A program made the position numbers and the translations under genes. Shown piece by piece: positions 37,690-55,600 of a DNA stretch of 64,000 nucleotides. The DNA is from Kryptolebias marmoratus (Eukaryota; Chordata; Actinopteri; Cyprinodontiformes; Rivulidae). The stretch covers positions 14,568,810 through 14,632,809 of the forward strand of contig NC_051439.1 in NCBI RefSeq assembly GCF_001649575.2. The letters run 5' to 3'. The notes beneath the pieces are model-generated. The model saw only the letters and a program-made list of their open reading frames with translations. It was not told the DNA's origin and did not search any database. The first letter of the stretch is position 1; each line of letters starts with the position of its first letter.

Positions 37690-39219
37690 ATTTTCTATAC
37701 GTTTATTGTTCAGTTGACATGATAACAAACAAAGACAAAACAAAAAATAGGAGTATAAACAGCACTATGGTACAGATGTTTATAGAAAAGCTTCCCTAAT
37801 AATTAAAAAAAGACATACAAAACAAAAAATAACAAAGACATCCTCATGTCAGTGTGCAAAAAGGTTTATACACATAGAAACGCTTCCGTAAGAGGTTACA
37901 CCTCTAGATAAATTATTTAAATAGCATATATCTACACAAAAAACAAAAACAGAATAATTTATCAAAAGAGCACAGGAAATACATATAGCAAAACAAGACA
38001 ACATTGATTTTACCCTTTCCTGTTTAGGTTTACTACAAAAATATCTCATATACAGCATAAAAATGATACAAAAGTCTTGCTTTTTTAAAAAAAAAAAAAA
38101 AATGAAGCCAACAAGTTTATTCTGTTGCTACAAGTGATTCTTGTGTGTTGCTGGCCTCAACACAAAAAATATGAGGTAATATTTGTACATAAAGGGTTTC
38201 CTTTTTTCCCCTCTTTGTCAGAAACACTCAAACTCAGGCAGGCTGGTCATGCACACTGTGCAGAAGCAGAATACTTTTATTTTTTACCCTCCCGATTGGA
38301 AGTTGTTTTACATATTTAGAAGATGTTGATTTCAGGTAAATGTAAAAGGCTCCTTTTAAGCAAGATGCATGAGATGAATAAACCCAAAAAGTCATACATA
38401 ATCTGACTGGCCCTCACTGTTTGTGTCCCCTGATGTTCAGTAAACATGAAAGGTATGATTTGCTGATAATTTAGATTTGCTTTGGGGTCCTATGCCATCT
38501 TAAATTTTCTGCAATCCTAGTAGCGTTTTTATTTTTTCGTTCCTGAGAGGATTAATGTAGTGGGCCAGCTCTACGTCTCTTTTAAATGAGATCACGTCTG
38601 TAAAAAATGATGTAAGGAATCATCAGAGTAGTTCAAACTAAATTTTGACTCAGTTTTCTTCATCACTATGCTTGTTGGGTGTCACACACACAGAAACGCA
38701 CAACATTCACTCTCTTTGATAGTAACAGTCATTCTATACTGTCCGTGGTCCCTCAACAGTTCCTTCATGGGGGATTTGTACCCCCCAAAAGTTCTCCAAC
38801 TGCTTTCTTCATATTGAGCAACGCATCTTTGAGTCCACAGCAGATGTTAATGCTCAAAAAATATTATTAAAAAAAAACAAACAAAAAAAACTCTTCCCTC
38901 TGTTCCCTCAACCACAGAGGAATAAGAGTTCTGGTGTGCAAAGCAAAAAAGAAAAAAAGGAAATGTGGCCCTCTTTCAATGCAGATCAGACTGAGAGAGC
39001 CCACTTCTTCTTAGCAGAGCTGAGCTCACAATTTGATTTTGGTGCAGGCTTATAGTTTAACTTTCATTTGGCTTTAACTCCTGAGGTCCCTTTCCCCCCG
39101 TGTAAGCTCACTTGCTCAACATACCTCCAATGTGCAATTCTTAGAGAAAAACTGAAATCGATTCGGACCATTTATGATCTGCACTGATACATTCTTTTGG
39201 AAGGTTTCGGGGGATGCAG
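37690..39219 (-). other. thbs1: Probable thbs1 3' UTR
   Basis: AT-rich minus-strand sequence after the thbs1 stop. Several minus-strand AATAAA signals occur (plus TTTATT at about 37699, 38117 and 38276). Many minus-strand ATTTA pentamers are present, as in the long, unstable 3' UTR of mammalian THBS1. The true end is not fixed by sequence alone. Confidence 0.4.
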
Positions 39220-45763
<6,544 letters not shown>

Positions 45764-45783
45764 CGTGAAATCTAAAGGAAACC

Positions 45784-46036
45784 CCTACAGCAACCACAAA
45801 TATGAATGTTAACGATCATATGCAAGCAAAATCATTAAAACATAAGACTTACATTAAAACAAAGAAATAGACTTCTACCAACCTTTGAATGAAAAATTGT
45901 CCTAAAAGTAATCAAAATGACGAAGAAGAAGGAAAAAAGAGAGCTCCTGCTTCAGTAAATATATATCCTCTTCTTTTAGTTCTTAAAAGCTGCAAAGTCT
46001 TGAGTCTCCTTCTTTATTCCTCCACTCATTCAACTG
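45784..46036 (-). other. thbs1: Predicted thbs1 noncoding exon 1 (45883 to about 46036) and first short intron
   Basis: A donor (CAAAG followed by GTTGGT; exon end 45883) and an acceptor (TTGCTGTAG; next exon starts 45784) define a plausible 98-nt intron just 5' of the start codon. The 5' limit is inferred from the TATA-like box about 25 nt upstream. An alternative donor at about 46138 is possible. Confidence 0.4.
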
Positions 46037-46054
46037 ACTCCTGCTGGAGTCTTA

Positions 46055-46310
46055 GGTGCTTTTTAAAAGGTCTGAGGACATTCCTGAGCTCCTGCTCGGA
46101 CCAATCAGATGGCAGCAGGAGGGACGGACGTCTTACCTCACAGACAGTCAAAGGAATGATCCGAGACGCACTGAGGGGAGACAAAAATATGCATTCCTGA
46201 GCTGAGTTTCCATCACCAGACAAATATTTCATCTGCGCACCAAAACCAGCACTTGGTCGTTTCCGGTCAAACAGATATTATGGACCTAATTGTTCCATTT
46301 AAGGAATATT
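46055..46310 (-). promoter_or_regulatory. thbs1: thbs1 proximal promoter: TATA-like, CCAAT, TEAD-type, CArG and ETS motifs
   Basis: Motifs seen are a TTTTAAAA TATA-like box at 46061-46068, CCAAT at 46101-46105 (reads ATTGG on the gene strand), and TEAD-type GGAATG/CATTCC at 46079-46084, 46153-46158 and 46192-46197. A perfect CArG box CCATTTAAGG lies at 46295-46304, and an ETS-type TTTCCGG at about 46259-46265. Mammalian THBS1 is a serum-responsive gene and a YAP/TEAD target, so the combination fits. Binding is inferred from motifs only. Confidence 0.6.
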
Positions 46311-46535
46311 GATTTTGCCTCAAATGAACTGTCAGGGAATGTCTAATATTTGTTTTATTTTGTGATCTAGATCATATTTATTTAAAAAAAAACTAGTGCA
46401 GAATCAGATAAATGTATAATCCTTTGTCAAGTTTTATTTTATAACCTACATGTAGTAATTACAGCGGATTCTCGTGTCAAACAGCAAACTAAGAAGGTTT
46501 CAGATCCTCTTCGTGGGTTGTTATTAAAGTTGTGA

Positions 46536-46549
46536 CCACCAGGGGGCGC
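46536..46549 (+). promoter_or_regulatory. CTCF-binding motif upstream of thbs1
   Basis: CCACCAGGGGGCGC matches the CTCF core CCASYAGRKGGCRS at every position, with TGA before and A after as in strong sites. It lies about 500 bp upstream of the predicted thbs1 start, at the edge of the gene desert, in forward orientation on the plus strand. Confidence 0.65.
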
Positions 46550-47635
46550 ATTGAGGAAAGAACAAACTGTTCTGGTCCAGGACAAAGAGAAGGACGATGA
46601 ACAATTTTGGCTTTGGGCCTTTCTGTTACAAATAAAATGTGAGGAAAAACATTTAAAAGTTAGAGTTAGATCATATTCTTAAATGTAAACAATTCTGATG
46701 AGGTGTAGAAAAAAAGGCATAGCTAATGTTGCTGTCATCATCTCCTAAATTATGCCCTTTAAAAGCTGATTTATTAGTTTCAAGTCAAGTCCTGCGCTAA
46801 ATAACTACATGAACAATCATTTTGCCATAAAATCATTCTTGGTAATGCTTTCCTATCATTGCATTATTGCTGCATTAATATACAGCAGAAGCATCAGTCT
46901 TTCAGATCGTCATAAAGTGAGATTCACACTTTTGACAATAAGTGTAAGAAAACAGCTGTTTGATGAATGTTTATGGTGCAAAAACTGGAATATTTATATT
47001 TTTGAGGAAGAAGAGACATCAAACTTTATACTGAATTTATTAGACCACTGCTTATCAAATGATTATATATAGAAGAGCTAAAATGTTATCTAGAGCAAAA
47101 ACATGCAAACAAAAAGCTGCAAACTACTCAAACATTTAAAACCTGATCTGTAGCCACATCTGCGCTTTTAAAATGTATTTTCTGTACAATAAATAACATT
47201 AGACCTTGTGGTACACTTCAGCAATTTGCTTTGTACACTTTAATGTGTTTCCAAGAAGCCAAAAAAGTTATTTTCACCTTCACCCTAGTTTCTTAGAAAT
47301 CACAACATCCTTGGTCTGCAAAGGGTTAAAGTTTAAGGCTGAGCATTTACCCTTTGGCCTTGTCCCTCTCCTTCTGTTCTTTTTCACCCCAAAGTGAAGA
47401 CAGAGCTCTTGACAGGGATTTGCTTCAGTTCATCCCTCATCACATTTGGCTTTTTAAAGTAAAAGACCTGTGTTTGGTAAACGAATCGCACCAGCGTGCC
47501 AAAGCTAATGCAAAGAAAAGCTGAGGAATGAGAGTGAATGTGACTGAGATGAAAACCTTCTGGAACGATGCGGGGAACACAGAGGCGCCTGCCTGCTGGG
47601 ATGACTTGTGCTCAAAAAAGTGAGGGGCCGTCTGG

Positions 47636-47645
47636 CTAAAAATAG
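47636..47645. promoter_or_regulatory. MEF2 consensus site in a relatively GC-rich patch upstream of thbs1
   Basis: CTAAAAATAG fits the MEF2 consensus YTAWWWWTAR exactly. It lies about 1.6 kb upstream of the predicted thbs1 start in a patch (about 47.4-48.2 kb) that is less AT-rich than its surroundings. A chance match is quite possible. Confidence 0.25.
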
Positions 47646-48864
47646 GCTGCGGAGCTGTGACTGTGATGAGACACAACATGTGGATGCCAGTTCTTCCGCC
47701 AGCATCTGCAGGAACACAGGTTTTTTTTTTTTGCCACTGGTGTTTTTGTGACATGTATGATTTACAGCACTTACTGCTCACCTTGGTGAAACATAAGCCT
47801 ACAGGAGTTGACGGGCCAGAAGCGAAGTTTCACAGGTCAGCCTGTTATCCAAGTGGAAAAGGGCTTTGGGGTTGTGAAATGGGATCAAGGTGTGGTGGTT
47901 TAATGGAAAAGAATTTCGGAGATATCATAGGTAGGTGTGACTGGACACATCTCTCTTTCTTTCTCCGTCGGCATTCTTGTGAGCTCACAGTGTGGGAAAG
48001 GACTTGCCAAGATCTAACAAATACCTGCCAAACAGAGCCGAAACGGAAACGGCCCATAGATAGAAAGTGTTTACCCTCAGCGTGTTCCTTTGAATTTTTC
48101 CCTCTCTGTTGGAGCTTCAAAACAGAGTCAGTGGGAGGGAGTCCAATGCTACCTAATCACTGTGCGTGTCTGGACGGGTCCAGATAAAGCTACCTCATAC
48201 TGTTGATTCTGTTCATTCTGCACCTTTTTGAATGAGCAGCTGTATCAATTCATAATAACTGATACAATATCCATATATCTTGTGTTTAAAGGGTTCAAAC
48301 TGTAACCAGGCACACACAGCAGTGGAGTCACATTCAGTACCACCAATTTAATGAGACATTTCAAATCCAGTACGCCAAGTTCACCCAGCTAAAGTTAACA
48401 TGGCTAATCAATAACAGTTAGAGGAAACTCTAAAGGGATGAGACAAGTTGCCAGGGGACAGCAAAAAGGATTACAAAATGGGGGACTGAATTTATTGCTC
48501 TAGACATTGGAGGCTCTCTCAACACAAACAACACAGCATGATCTGAGCTGGACAGAAAAGTTTGCAATCACCTGGCATCATTTTTTCCCCTCGTTGATCA
48601 TAAAAACAACTTGAGGAGCAGCATAAACACAGGTTTGCTTTGGTGCAGCGTAGAACTACTGAGGTGTGAAGAACATGATGGCAATGATTTTCAATAACTT
48701 TAACCCTCCTGAAGCCCTCGTAATTGAAGAGAGGAAGAAAGCCACGGGATGATTAATGTACACATTGTCTGGACGCTGTAAGTCTGCTATGTATTAAGAA
48801 AGCAAATATCAGATTGAGACTCGATATCAGCTGATCTTTATTACTACCAAGCTTGTGTGTGTGT

Positions 48865-49310
48865 GTGTATGTTAACAAAACATATGTTGAACCACTGGAC
48901 AAAATGCTTAATTCTAACTACATTTTACTATTCTTGTCTGCTTCTTATTTATATTATTTCATTGTTTTGTTTATAGGCAAATTCCTGGACCTTTTATTTT
49001 CACAGCACATTGGTCAGTTTCAGTTGTTTTTTAAAGATGCTTTTAAATAAATTGGACTTTGACTAATGAAACATTCAGAAAATAGCCACTGAATGGACAT
49101 CTACAACTGATTACATTTTGGAAATAATCCAAGTCAAGATTTTCTGCCACAACCAACTCATCTAAAAAAAACATTAAAAATAACTGTAACTCTGGCCTTT
49201 TTACAGATATTGAGCTAAAATCTGTTCTGGTAGCAGCAGAGAGTCGTCCCCAATACACAGTTTAAGTGCTACCTCATCGCACAAAAAATTTGTTTTTAAA
49301 ACGTTGGCTA
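48865..49310 (+). repeat. Dispersed palindrome-ended repeat, interrupted copy
   Basis: The 5' part (GTTAACAAAACATATGTTGA then ACCACTGGAC) is separated by about 150 bp of unrelated DNA from the rest (TAATGAAACATTCAGAAAAT, ACTGATTACATTTTGGA, CAGATATTGAGCTAAAATCT). An insertion has therefore split this copy. Confidence 0.65.
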
Positions 49311-52300
49311 AAAATAATCATGACTGGGACATCCCTATACAAAAGGTTTATGTTTTAAACTCAGAGTAACAGCAACTGCCTGTTGGAAGACCTCTATTTA
49401 TTTAAGCACTTAGAAAAGCTCTTGACACGAGCCGGTGTGGTTTGTTTACAACACAGTTAGCCCGAGTATGGCTCCTCCGGCTGAGCTGGAAAATGACTAA
49501 GCTTGATTAAAGGGATACACGTACATGGTAATGCATTTTCCAAACTGTCAACTGTGTCGCACGATTTCTCTTTGTGTCATTCTCACTGTGCTCAGATATA
49601 TATTGTCAGTGTTAGTAGTTGAGCGTTCTGTGGGTCGGACATAGAAAGCGTCTGCATTCTGTCCAGACATCTTTCCAGACCAAACACGTCCTCCTACATA
49701 AGAGCAGCACTTCCCTACAGTTGCAGCCCCCTGTCAAGAGGACATCAGTGGGCCCCAGCTCCTTAAAATTGAGTCACAAAACATGACAGCCTGAGATGAT
49801 TCCTCGAAACTCTACAGATGTTATTCTCCTTTATAGGGACATAAAAACCTTACAGAAAGAAAGCATCAGTGCAGCACTTGAGCTAGCCAGGCTTCGTAGT
49901 GACGCACAGTCTTCTAAAAGTCAGCTAAAAGGCAAATGAAGGAATTTCAAACAACAAGAAACAGTATTCTTTGACCTGAAGCAACAAATTGGTCACATGT
50001 TGCTCAGGTGTGTGTGGAGGAGGCAAGTATTGTCTCATTACAGATGATTCTTATTCCAGTCAAAACACTATTCTGTGGGGAACATTTTCTGCCAAGGAGA
50101 CATGAATTAATGGTAACAAGTTTAGGATAATCCCGACCGAAGTAAACATTTCTCATGTTGCACACGCGCGACCTCAGGACACGTTCAGGTTTCAGCGAGG
50201 CAACAACAACAAACCGAATCTGGACCTGGATCCAAGAGCTAAATTTCTGGGGAAAACTGACAATGGCTGTGTACTGATCCAGTCTGCTTATGCTTCAGTG
50301 CTTCTGCCAAGAAAAATAGACGAAAACTACATAGAGGAAGGCGTGGCGAGCTTATGGGAGGATTCCTGAGAACATTCTGTCAGTTCTGCCAAAGGTACAT
50401 GTACTAATTGAAGGGTCTGGATGCAAATTGGAGTTTGTTTTTGTACCGTACTATGTATGGGCTGGGGCTGGAAAAATAATCTAATTTGTAGTCAGAAATA
50501 TTTGCCTCAAAATAAAAAAAAAAGCTGTTTAGAAATAGAAACTATTTGTATGACTGAATGTACGTTTGTCTCGTTGTTTGTTCTCTCCAATGTTTTTTTT
50601 CCATCTTTAAAACAGCAGAAATGATTGTTTATGACAGCATAGCAAAAGCATGCTGATAATCTCATGATGGACAGTTTATAAGGTTCACTTCAGGTAATAA
50701 CCCATATTACTCAACAAACTGCTCTTATCACGCTGATAGATTCAAGCTTTGACAGGGAGTTTATCTTAACAACGGGTCAACAAATGTCAGTCCCCTTTAG
50801 CCTGGATAGGTTCCAATTTAACAACCCCTTGCAGCTTACTTTTTCATTTTATTTTTGCAGAAAACGTGCTCTCTGTTGCATAGGTGTGAGTGTGTTAACA
50901 ACCTTTATTTTGGCCAGCAACCTCGCTTGAATGCATCACTCCTCAGTTTGTTCGTCACAAAACACACCCGGAGGCATAAGGTTGTGCAAGGCCTGTTCGG
51001 GGGGGGGGGGCAGAGAGGAAAAACACTGGACAGTGAAAGTGGAAAGAGTGATTAAGAGGCCCGTGTGGCAACTAGTCGCACACACAACAAGATGAGTCAC
51101 TTATAAAGTTAGAAAATGTGGTCACTGCTGAGGTGATAACAGATTACCTTGTCTAAATACAGGTGGTTAATCGTGTGCGGTCATGTATGACTGGAGGTTT
51201 GAGTGCGGTTTACATAGGCAACAACAGAAAGTAATCTTATCAGACAGTGAAGCTGAAGGTTCCTCTGAGGAGATCTGGGAATTAAAAAGTCGTCATTTAT
51301 CAGAAGAACTGAGGGTAGTGAGTTGCGCGTAAGTAGAAAAGTATTTCTTCCGATCTTTCAGCTGTTTTGTCCTCAGGAGTAGCCAAAAAAACTAAAATGA
51401 TTTGGACCTGTTCCCTGTTGTAAATCACCAGTCATAATCCATACTTGGCCACTGAAGGAGGAATAAAAACGCCAGCCCCAAAGCCACCGATAATGGCTTC
51501 TGGAGCTGCCGTATCTTGGGAGAAAAGGATGTTCTGCATTATGTGAATCTTCTGTTTGTGGTAAAACGCAGTCTAAAATATACCACTAAAAGAGATAAAA
51601 TCAAAAGATAATTAGACATTACCAATACAACAGTCACAGCAGAAGTTGATGGATGGAAAAAAGTGATTAAATGTTTGCAGAGAGTCTGTCAATTCCTGCA
51701 AGTGACATCAGAGTCTGATTATGTTGGACAAACGTGTCTCTTACTGTTTGCGGACAGACGCCAGCTCAGCCGTGGTGCTCTTTGCATGCCAGCTGTACAG
51801 ACATAAAGCCATTCAGCTTTACTGATGGATGGTGGTAAATGTTCACTGCTGTGCAAGACTTTTCTGCTGCTAAAATGTACCTTTGACTAATGGGCTGACA
51901 GACCACATGCCACTCAGCTGTAAGAACCAGAACCAAGAATGTCGAAGGCCCTTACTGAAAAACACAAGAGGAGAGTGTCCAAAAAGATCACGTTTTGGAC
52001 AGCTTTTTATAAATCTATTAAAAGTAGTCAAAAACTACCACATATCTTTCAAGAAAAACTCTTAAAAATAGAAAAAATGGCACAAAAATGCCAAATACTT
52101 GCAATTTTGTTTGTTAGTTGGTTAATTTCAGCTCATTAAGTTGTTATGATTAATGTTTTATCAAATATTTGCTCATTTCCATCTTCAAAACCAAGAGGAA
52201 AGAACATAAATCAAGACAAGCTTAGCTATCTACTTTAATAAATCTTGATTTTATTTGCGATTTCTGACCACATTTGTGGGCAAATTAAACTCCTGTCAGT

Positions 52301-52424
52301 TTACTGGTTGACTCTGCATGATTTTTATTTTGCTTTGTGTGTGCACAAAGTGCAAAAGATATCAGCTTATATGTTTGCCTAAAGTCATGAAAGGCTGGCA
52401 TTCATATATCTGCCTGTCTCTGCA

Positions 52425-52610
52425 TGTGTTCATCTGAAATATTGGATGGATTTTAAGAAAACTACAAGTAATCAACTTTTGGAGTCAACTCAATTCCAGC
52501 TAATTAACCTTTAAAAAAAGAGCTAGTCAGATAGTGTGAGATCTCTCTATATGGCGTGATTGTACGTAACATTATTTCTGAAGATTTGACCCAAAGCTTT
52601 ATATTCTTTC
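52425..52610 (+). repeat. Dispersed palindrome-ended repeat, short diverged copy
   Basis: Contains ATATTGGATGGATTTTAA, TAATCAACTTTTGGAGTCAA and CTCAATTCCAGCTAATTAAC in family order, then decays. Confidence 0.6.
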
Positions 52611-55600
52611 GGGTCGGATCAGGCTGTGTTCATTCATTCCTTTTCCACCGCATTTTTGAGTACAGACATGTTTAAATATTTGCAAATGTTGTGCACACAT
52701 GTTAGTGACATCAATCCTGGCAATTCTAATGATTTAAAAGGAAATTAAACTGTTTGGGCTTGTTTTGGTGTCAAGGGTAAACCATGAAACCGTGGTGAAC
52801 ATAGTTACAACACCGTTTTAGTTTTTACAGGAAGGGTTCTGAACATCCTGAGTCAAAAGGTGATGTAATAGTTTGTTGTTTTTTTTTACTTTTAAATGCA
52901 ACATAAACTATTTAGATGCATAAATGGAAGTAATTGTGCTATTGTGTCATGCATCCACTGCTACAACTTGGATGTGTTGAATATTTATGAGGAGAAATTT
53001 TGGGCTAACCCTTTAAACAGAGCTCCGTGGGAGCCCAGAACTCCCACAGTTTCACGGTAGGAATTACTAGGAATGTTTTTATCTCATTGGTGGCACTGTT
53101 ACATTAGGTTTTACAGAACAAACTGAAAGTTAACAGCACTATTTCATCTTCCCCCACACAGACACACTTCCAGTTCGATTTGCTATGCTTTTCTTGGCCC
53201 TCTTCATGCAGATTTTAGGAAGCGTATTGTTGGCGTGCGTAGCCAGAGGATTATTAACCATCTAGTGAGACAATCTTCATATTGGCAGCCAGGTGAGGCC
53301 AAACTGTGCTCCTTAGATTATGCACAGCTACGTGCATGCTGCGTTTCACAGTTACAGTGTGCCACTTCCTTTGCATCTTTCCCATGACATCATGAGTCTA
53401 TAACGCTGAGTTTATTTCGGTCCAAACAGCCCATTTGAGTTTGATTCAAATCCTCAGGGAGCTGTGCTGGAGTTTTGCAAGTTTAAACACTTCCAAGACT
53501 CTTCATTGGGCTTTTTACAAGACCACTGAGCCTGCAAATACTGAAATGAGTGACCCTGTTTACTGTATGTGGTCAAAGATACTGGGTAAATGCAGCTTTT
53601 TGATATGAAAGTCTAATCCAAAAAGCTTCAAAGAAGCCTAACCCTACCCCTAATCTAAAATATTCAACAATTCTGATGCTAAACTCTTGACTAGCTGCAT
53701 GCTTTTTAGAACTATTATAGATTTTGCCTTTTTCCGTTTGCTGTTTGTCAGCAGCATACGTAAAATACCTCCCTGGTACTGGTAAATAAAAGCTGCTAGA
53801 CTCAACCAAAGTAATTTTGGGTTTAAAATGAAAATATTGACCTTAAATATCTTCTTCTCTTGCCTCACAGACCTGGAGCTTCTTCAGACCGAGGCATGTT
53901 AGAGCAAAATAAACTACATATGCTTGAAATGTACATGGAAAGTTGCAAAATAATTCAATGTGAAATGTTTTTTTTTTGTTTTGTTTTGTTTAAGTGTGGT
54001 ACTGTGGTTTTATGTGTAAATATGTTTCTCATTATTAGTTTGAAATTAAACCTGTTCTAGTCGTATATAAATGTTACAAGTAAGAAGGCAGCTTTTGTAA
54101 TATGAAAGATCCTGCGAGTTCGTGTGTGAGACGGGGAGGATTCTGAAAAGATCCTTTTGATTTTCTGGAAATAGATGACAACCGGCTCATATGTCCGGTT
54201 TAAGGAGGATGTTCTTCCTGAGCTGTGTCAGGAACTCAGTCGGGTTTGGCACTGATACTGTTTGTCAGATGATACACTTATTTGCCTCTCATTTGCAATC
54301 CCAACACTTTAAAATAAATCTCTTTCGGGTTCTTTGCTTTGATCTTGAAGAGTTGGATGCTTTTGCTTCTTTTCCCCCAAATTCTCTGTTTTCATTTAGC
54401 CGTTTGTGAATTCACATCTGAGACCACCAAATCATTTCAGATTTCATTTTCTACCTCACTGATCAGTGTCTGACTTGGAATGTGAGGTCAATTTTCACTT
54501 TTTTAGTTGCTGTTACCTTTATTTCCATGTCTACTGGAATGTTTTTTATGTTGAAATTCCTAATAAGGGGGGAATTTGCATCCAGTCATGGCCAAATACA
54601 AGGTTTCAAAACAAAACAAGAATGTGGATCTTTTTTAGTCAAAAAAAAAAAAAAAATAGACCCTTATGCACCTGACTCATGGAGTTAAATTAATTTTTGT
54701 TTAATTAACCCATGCACAGCTGGACACTTGTCACAGAGATCCTGAAAACAAGTTATAAGCTGCAAAAATGGTCCCTATTCCTGTGCGCCTGTTTGAAAGA
54801 GGCCGTGAAAATCAAATCTAGCTTCTTGGAAAACATCAGGGCGCCAGTACAGAACATTCTTTGCTATAGAGGTGAGGATTCCCCCACACAAGCAGGTTTT
54901 AGGCCGAAATCTCTCATGGTCACCCCTTTAGTGAGAGACTGAAAGAGGGGAAAAGGTGTTATCTACTGATCAAAAGATACCACCCATCTCTGTACACGCA
55001 GTGCGGTAATCCTCATGAGCCACCTTTAAGATGAACATCATTATTTGCTGTTGACTAAAATATATGTTTTAATTATGTAAAGACGTGGGTTTCCAGGCAG
55101 AAGCTGCTCTATCTTTGGGATTCCTAACATTCTTACACATGGTTTTGCTGAGTAAAACCAGATGGGATTTTAATATCATCCAGTAGCTTTATTGGACAGA
55201 TTTGCCCTTGGCCATATAGGTTAATTCATTTTTTTTTTCACAAGTTGCCCTGGAACTCACTGTAAATAAAAAAAATGAAACACATCCTTTAAAATAGATG
55301 TTTTGTATTTTTTTTTGTGCCATCTTTAATTCTGTAGCACTTGGAATCATTTTTTTTTTAGTTGTGCATTATCATTAGGTCTGTAAATGTACAACAAAGC
55401 ATCACCTATTGAATAAAATTAGTGCAGATTATGTGTCCACTATATTCTGGAGGATGTACCATCTAAAGCTATTCTTCTGCTTTCTTCCCTCCAGGACACA
55501 AATGCACAGACCCTGTCCGGGTCACAGTGAAGGGGCTAATTAATTGCAGAGTTTTGGTATCTTCTTTGCAGTTGTTGAACTACTAGAGCCCTTTCAAAAT

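Noticed and set aside
47657..48187. 176-codon open frame on the plus strand
   Set aside because: Composition looks random, no domain or family similarity recognised, no matching splice sites or promoter. Likely chance in a less AT-rich patch.
50999..51010. Run of 12 G as a possible G-quadruplex
   Set aside because: A single uninterrupted run, not four separated G tracts; could also be a sequencing artefact.
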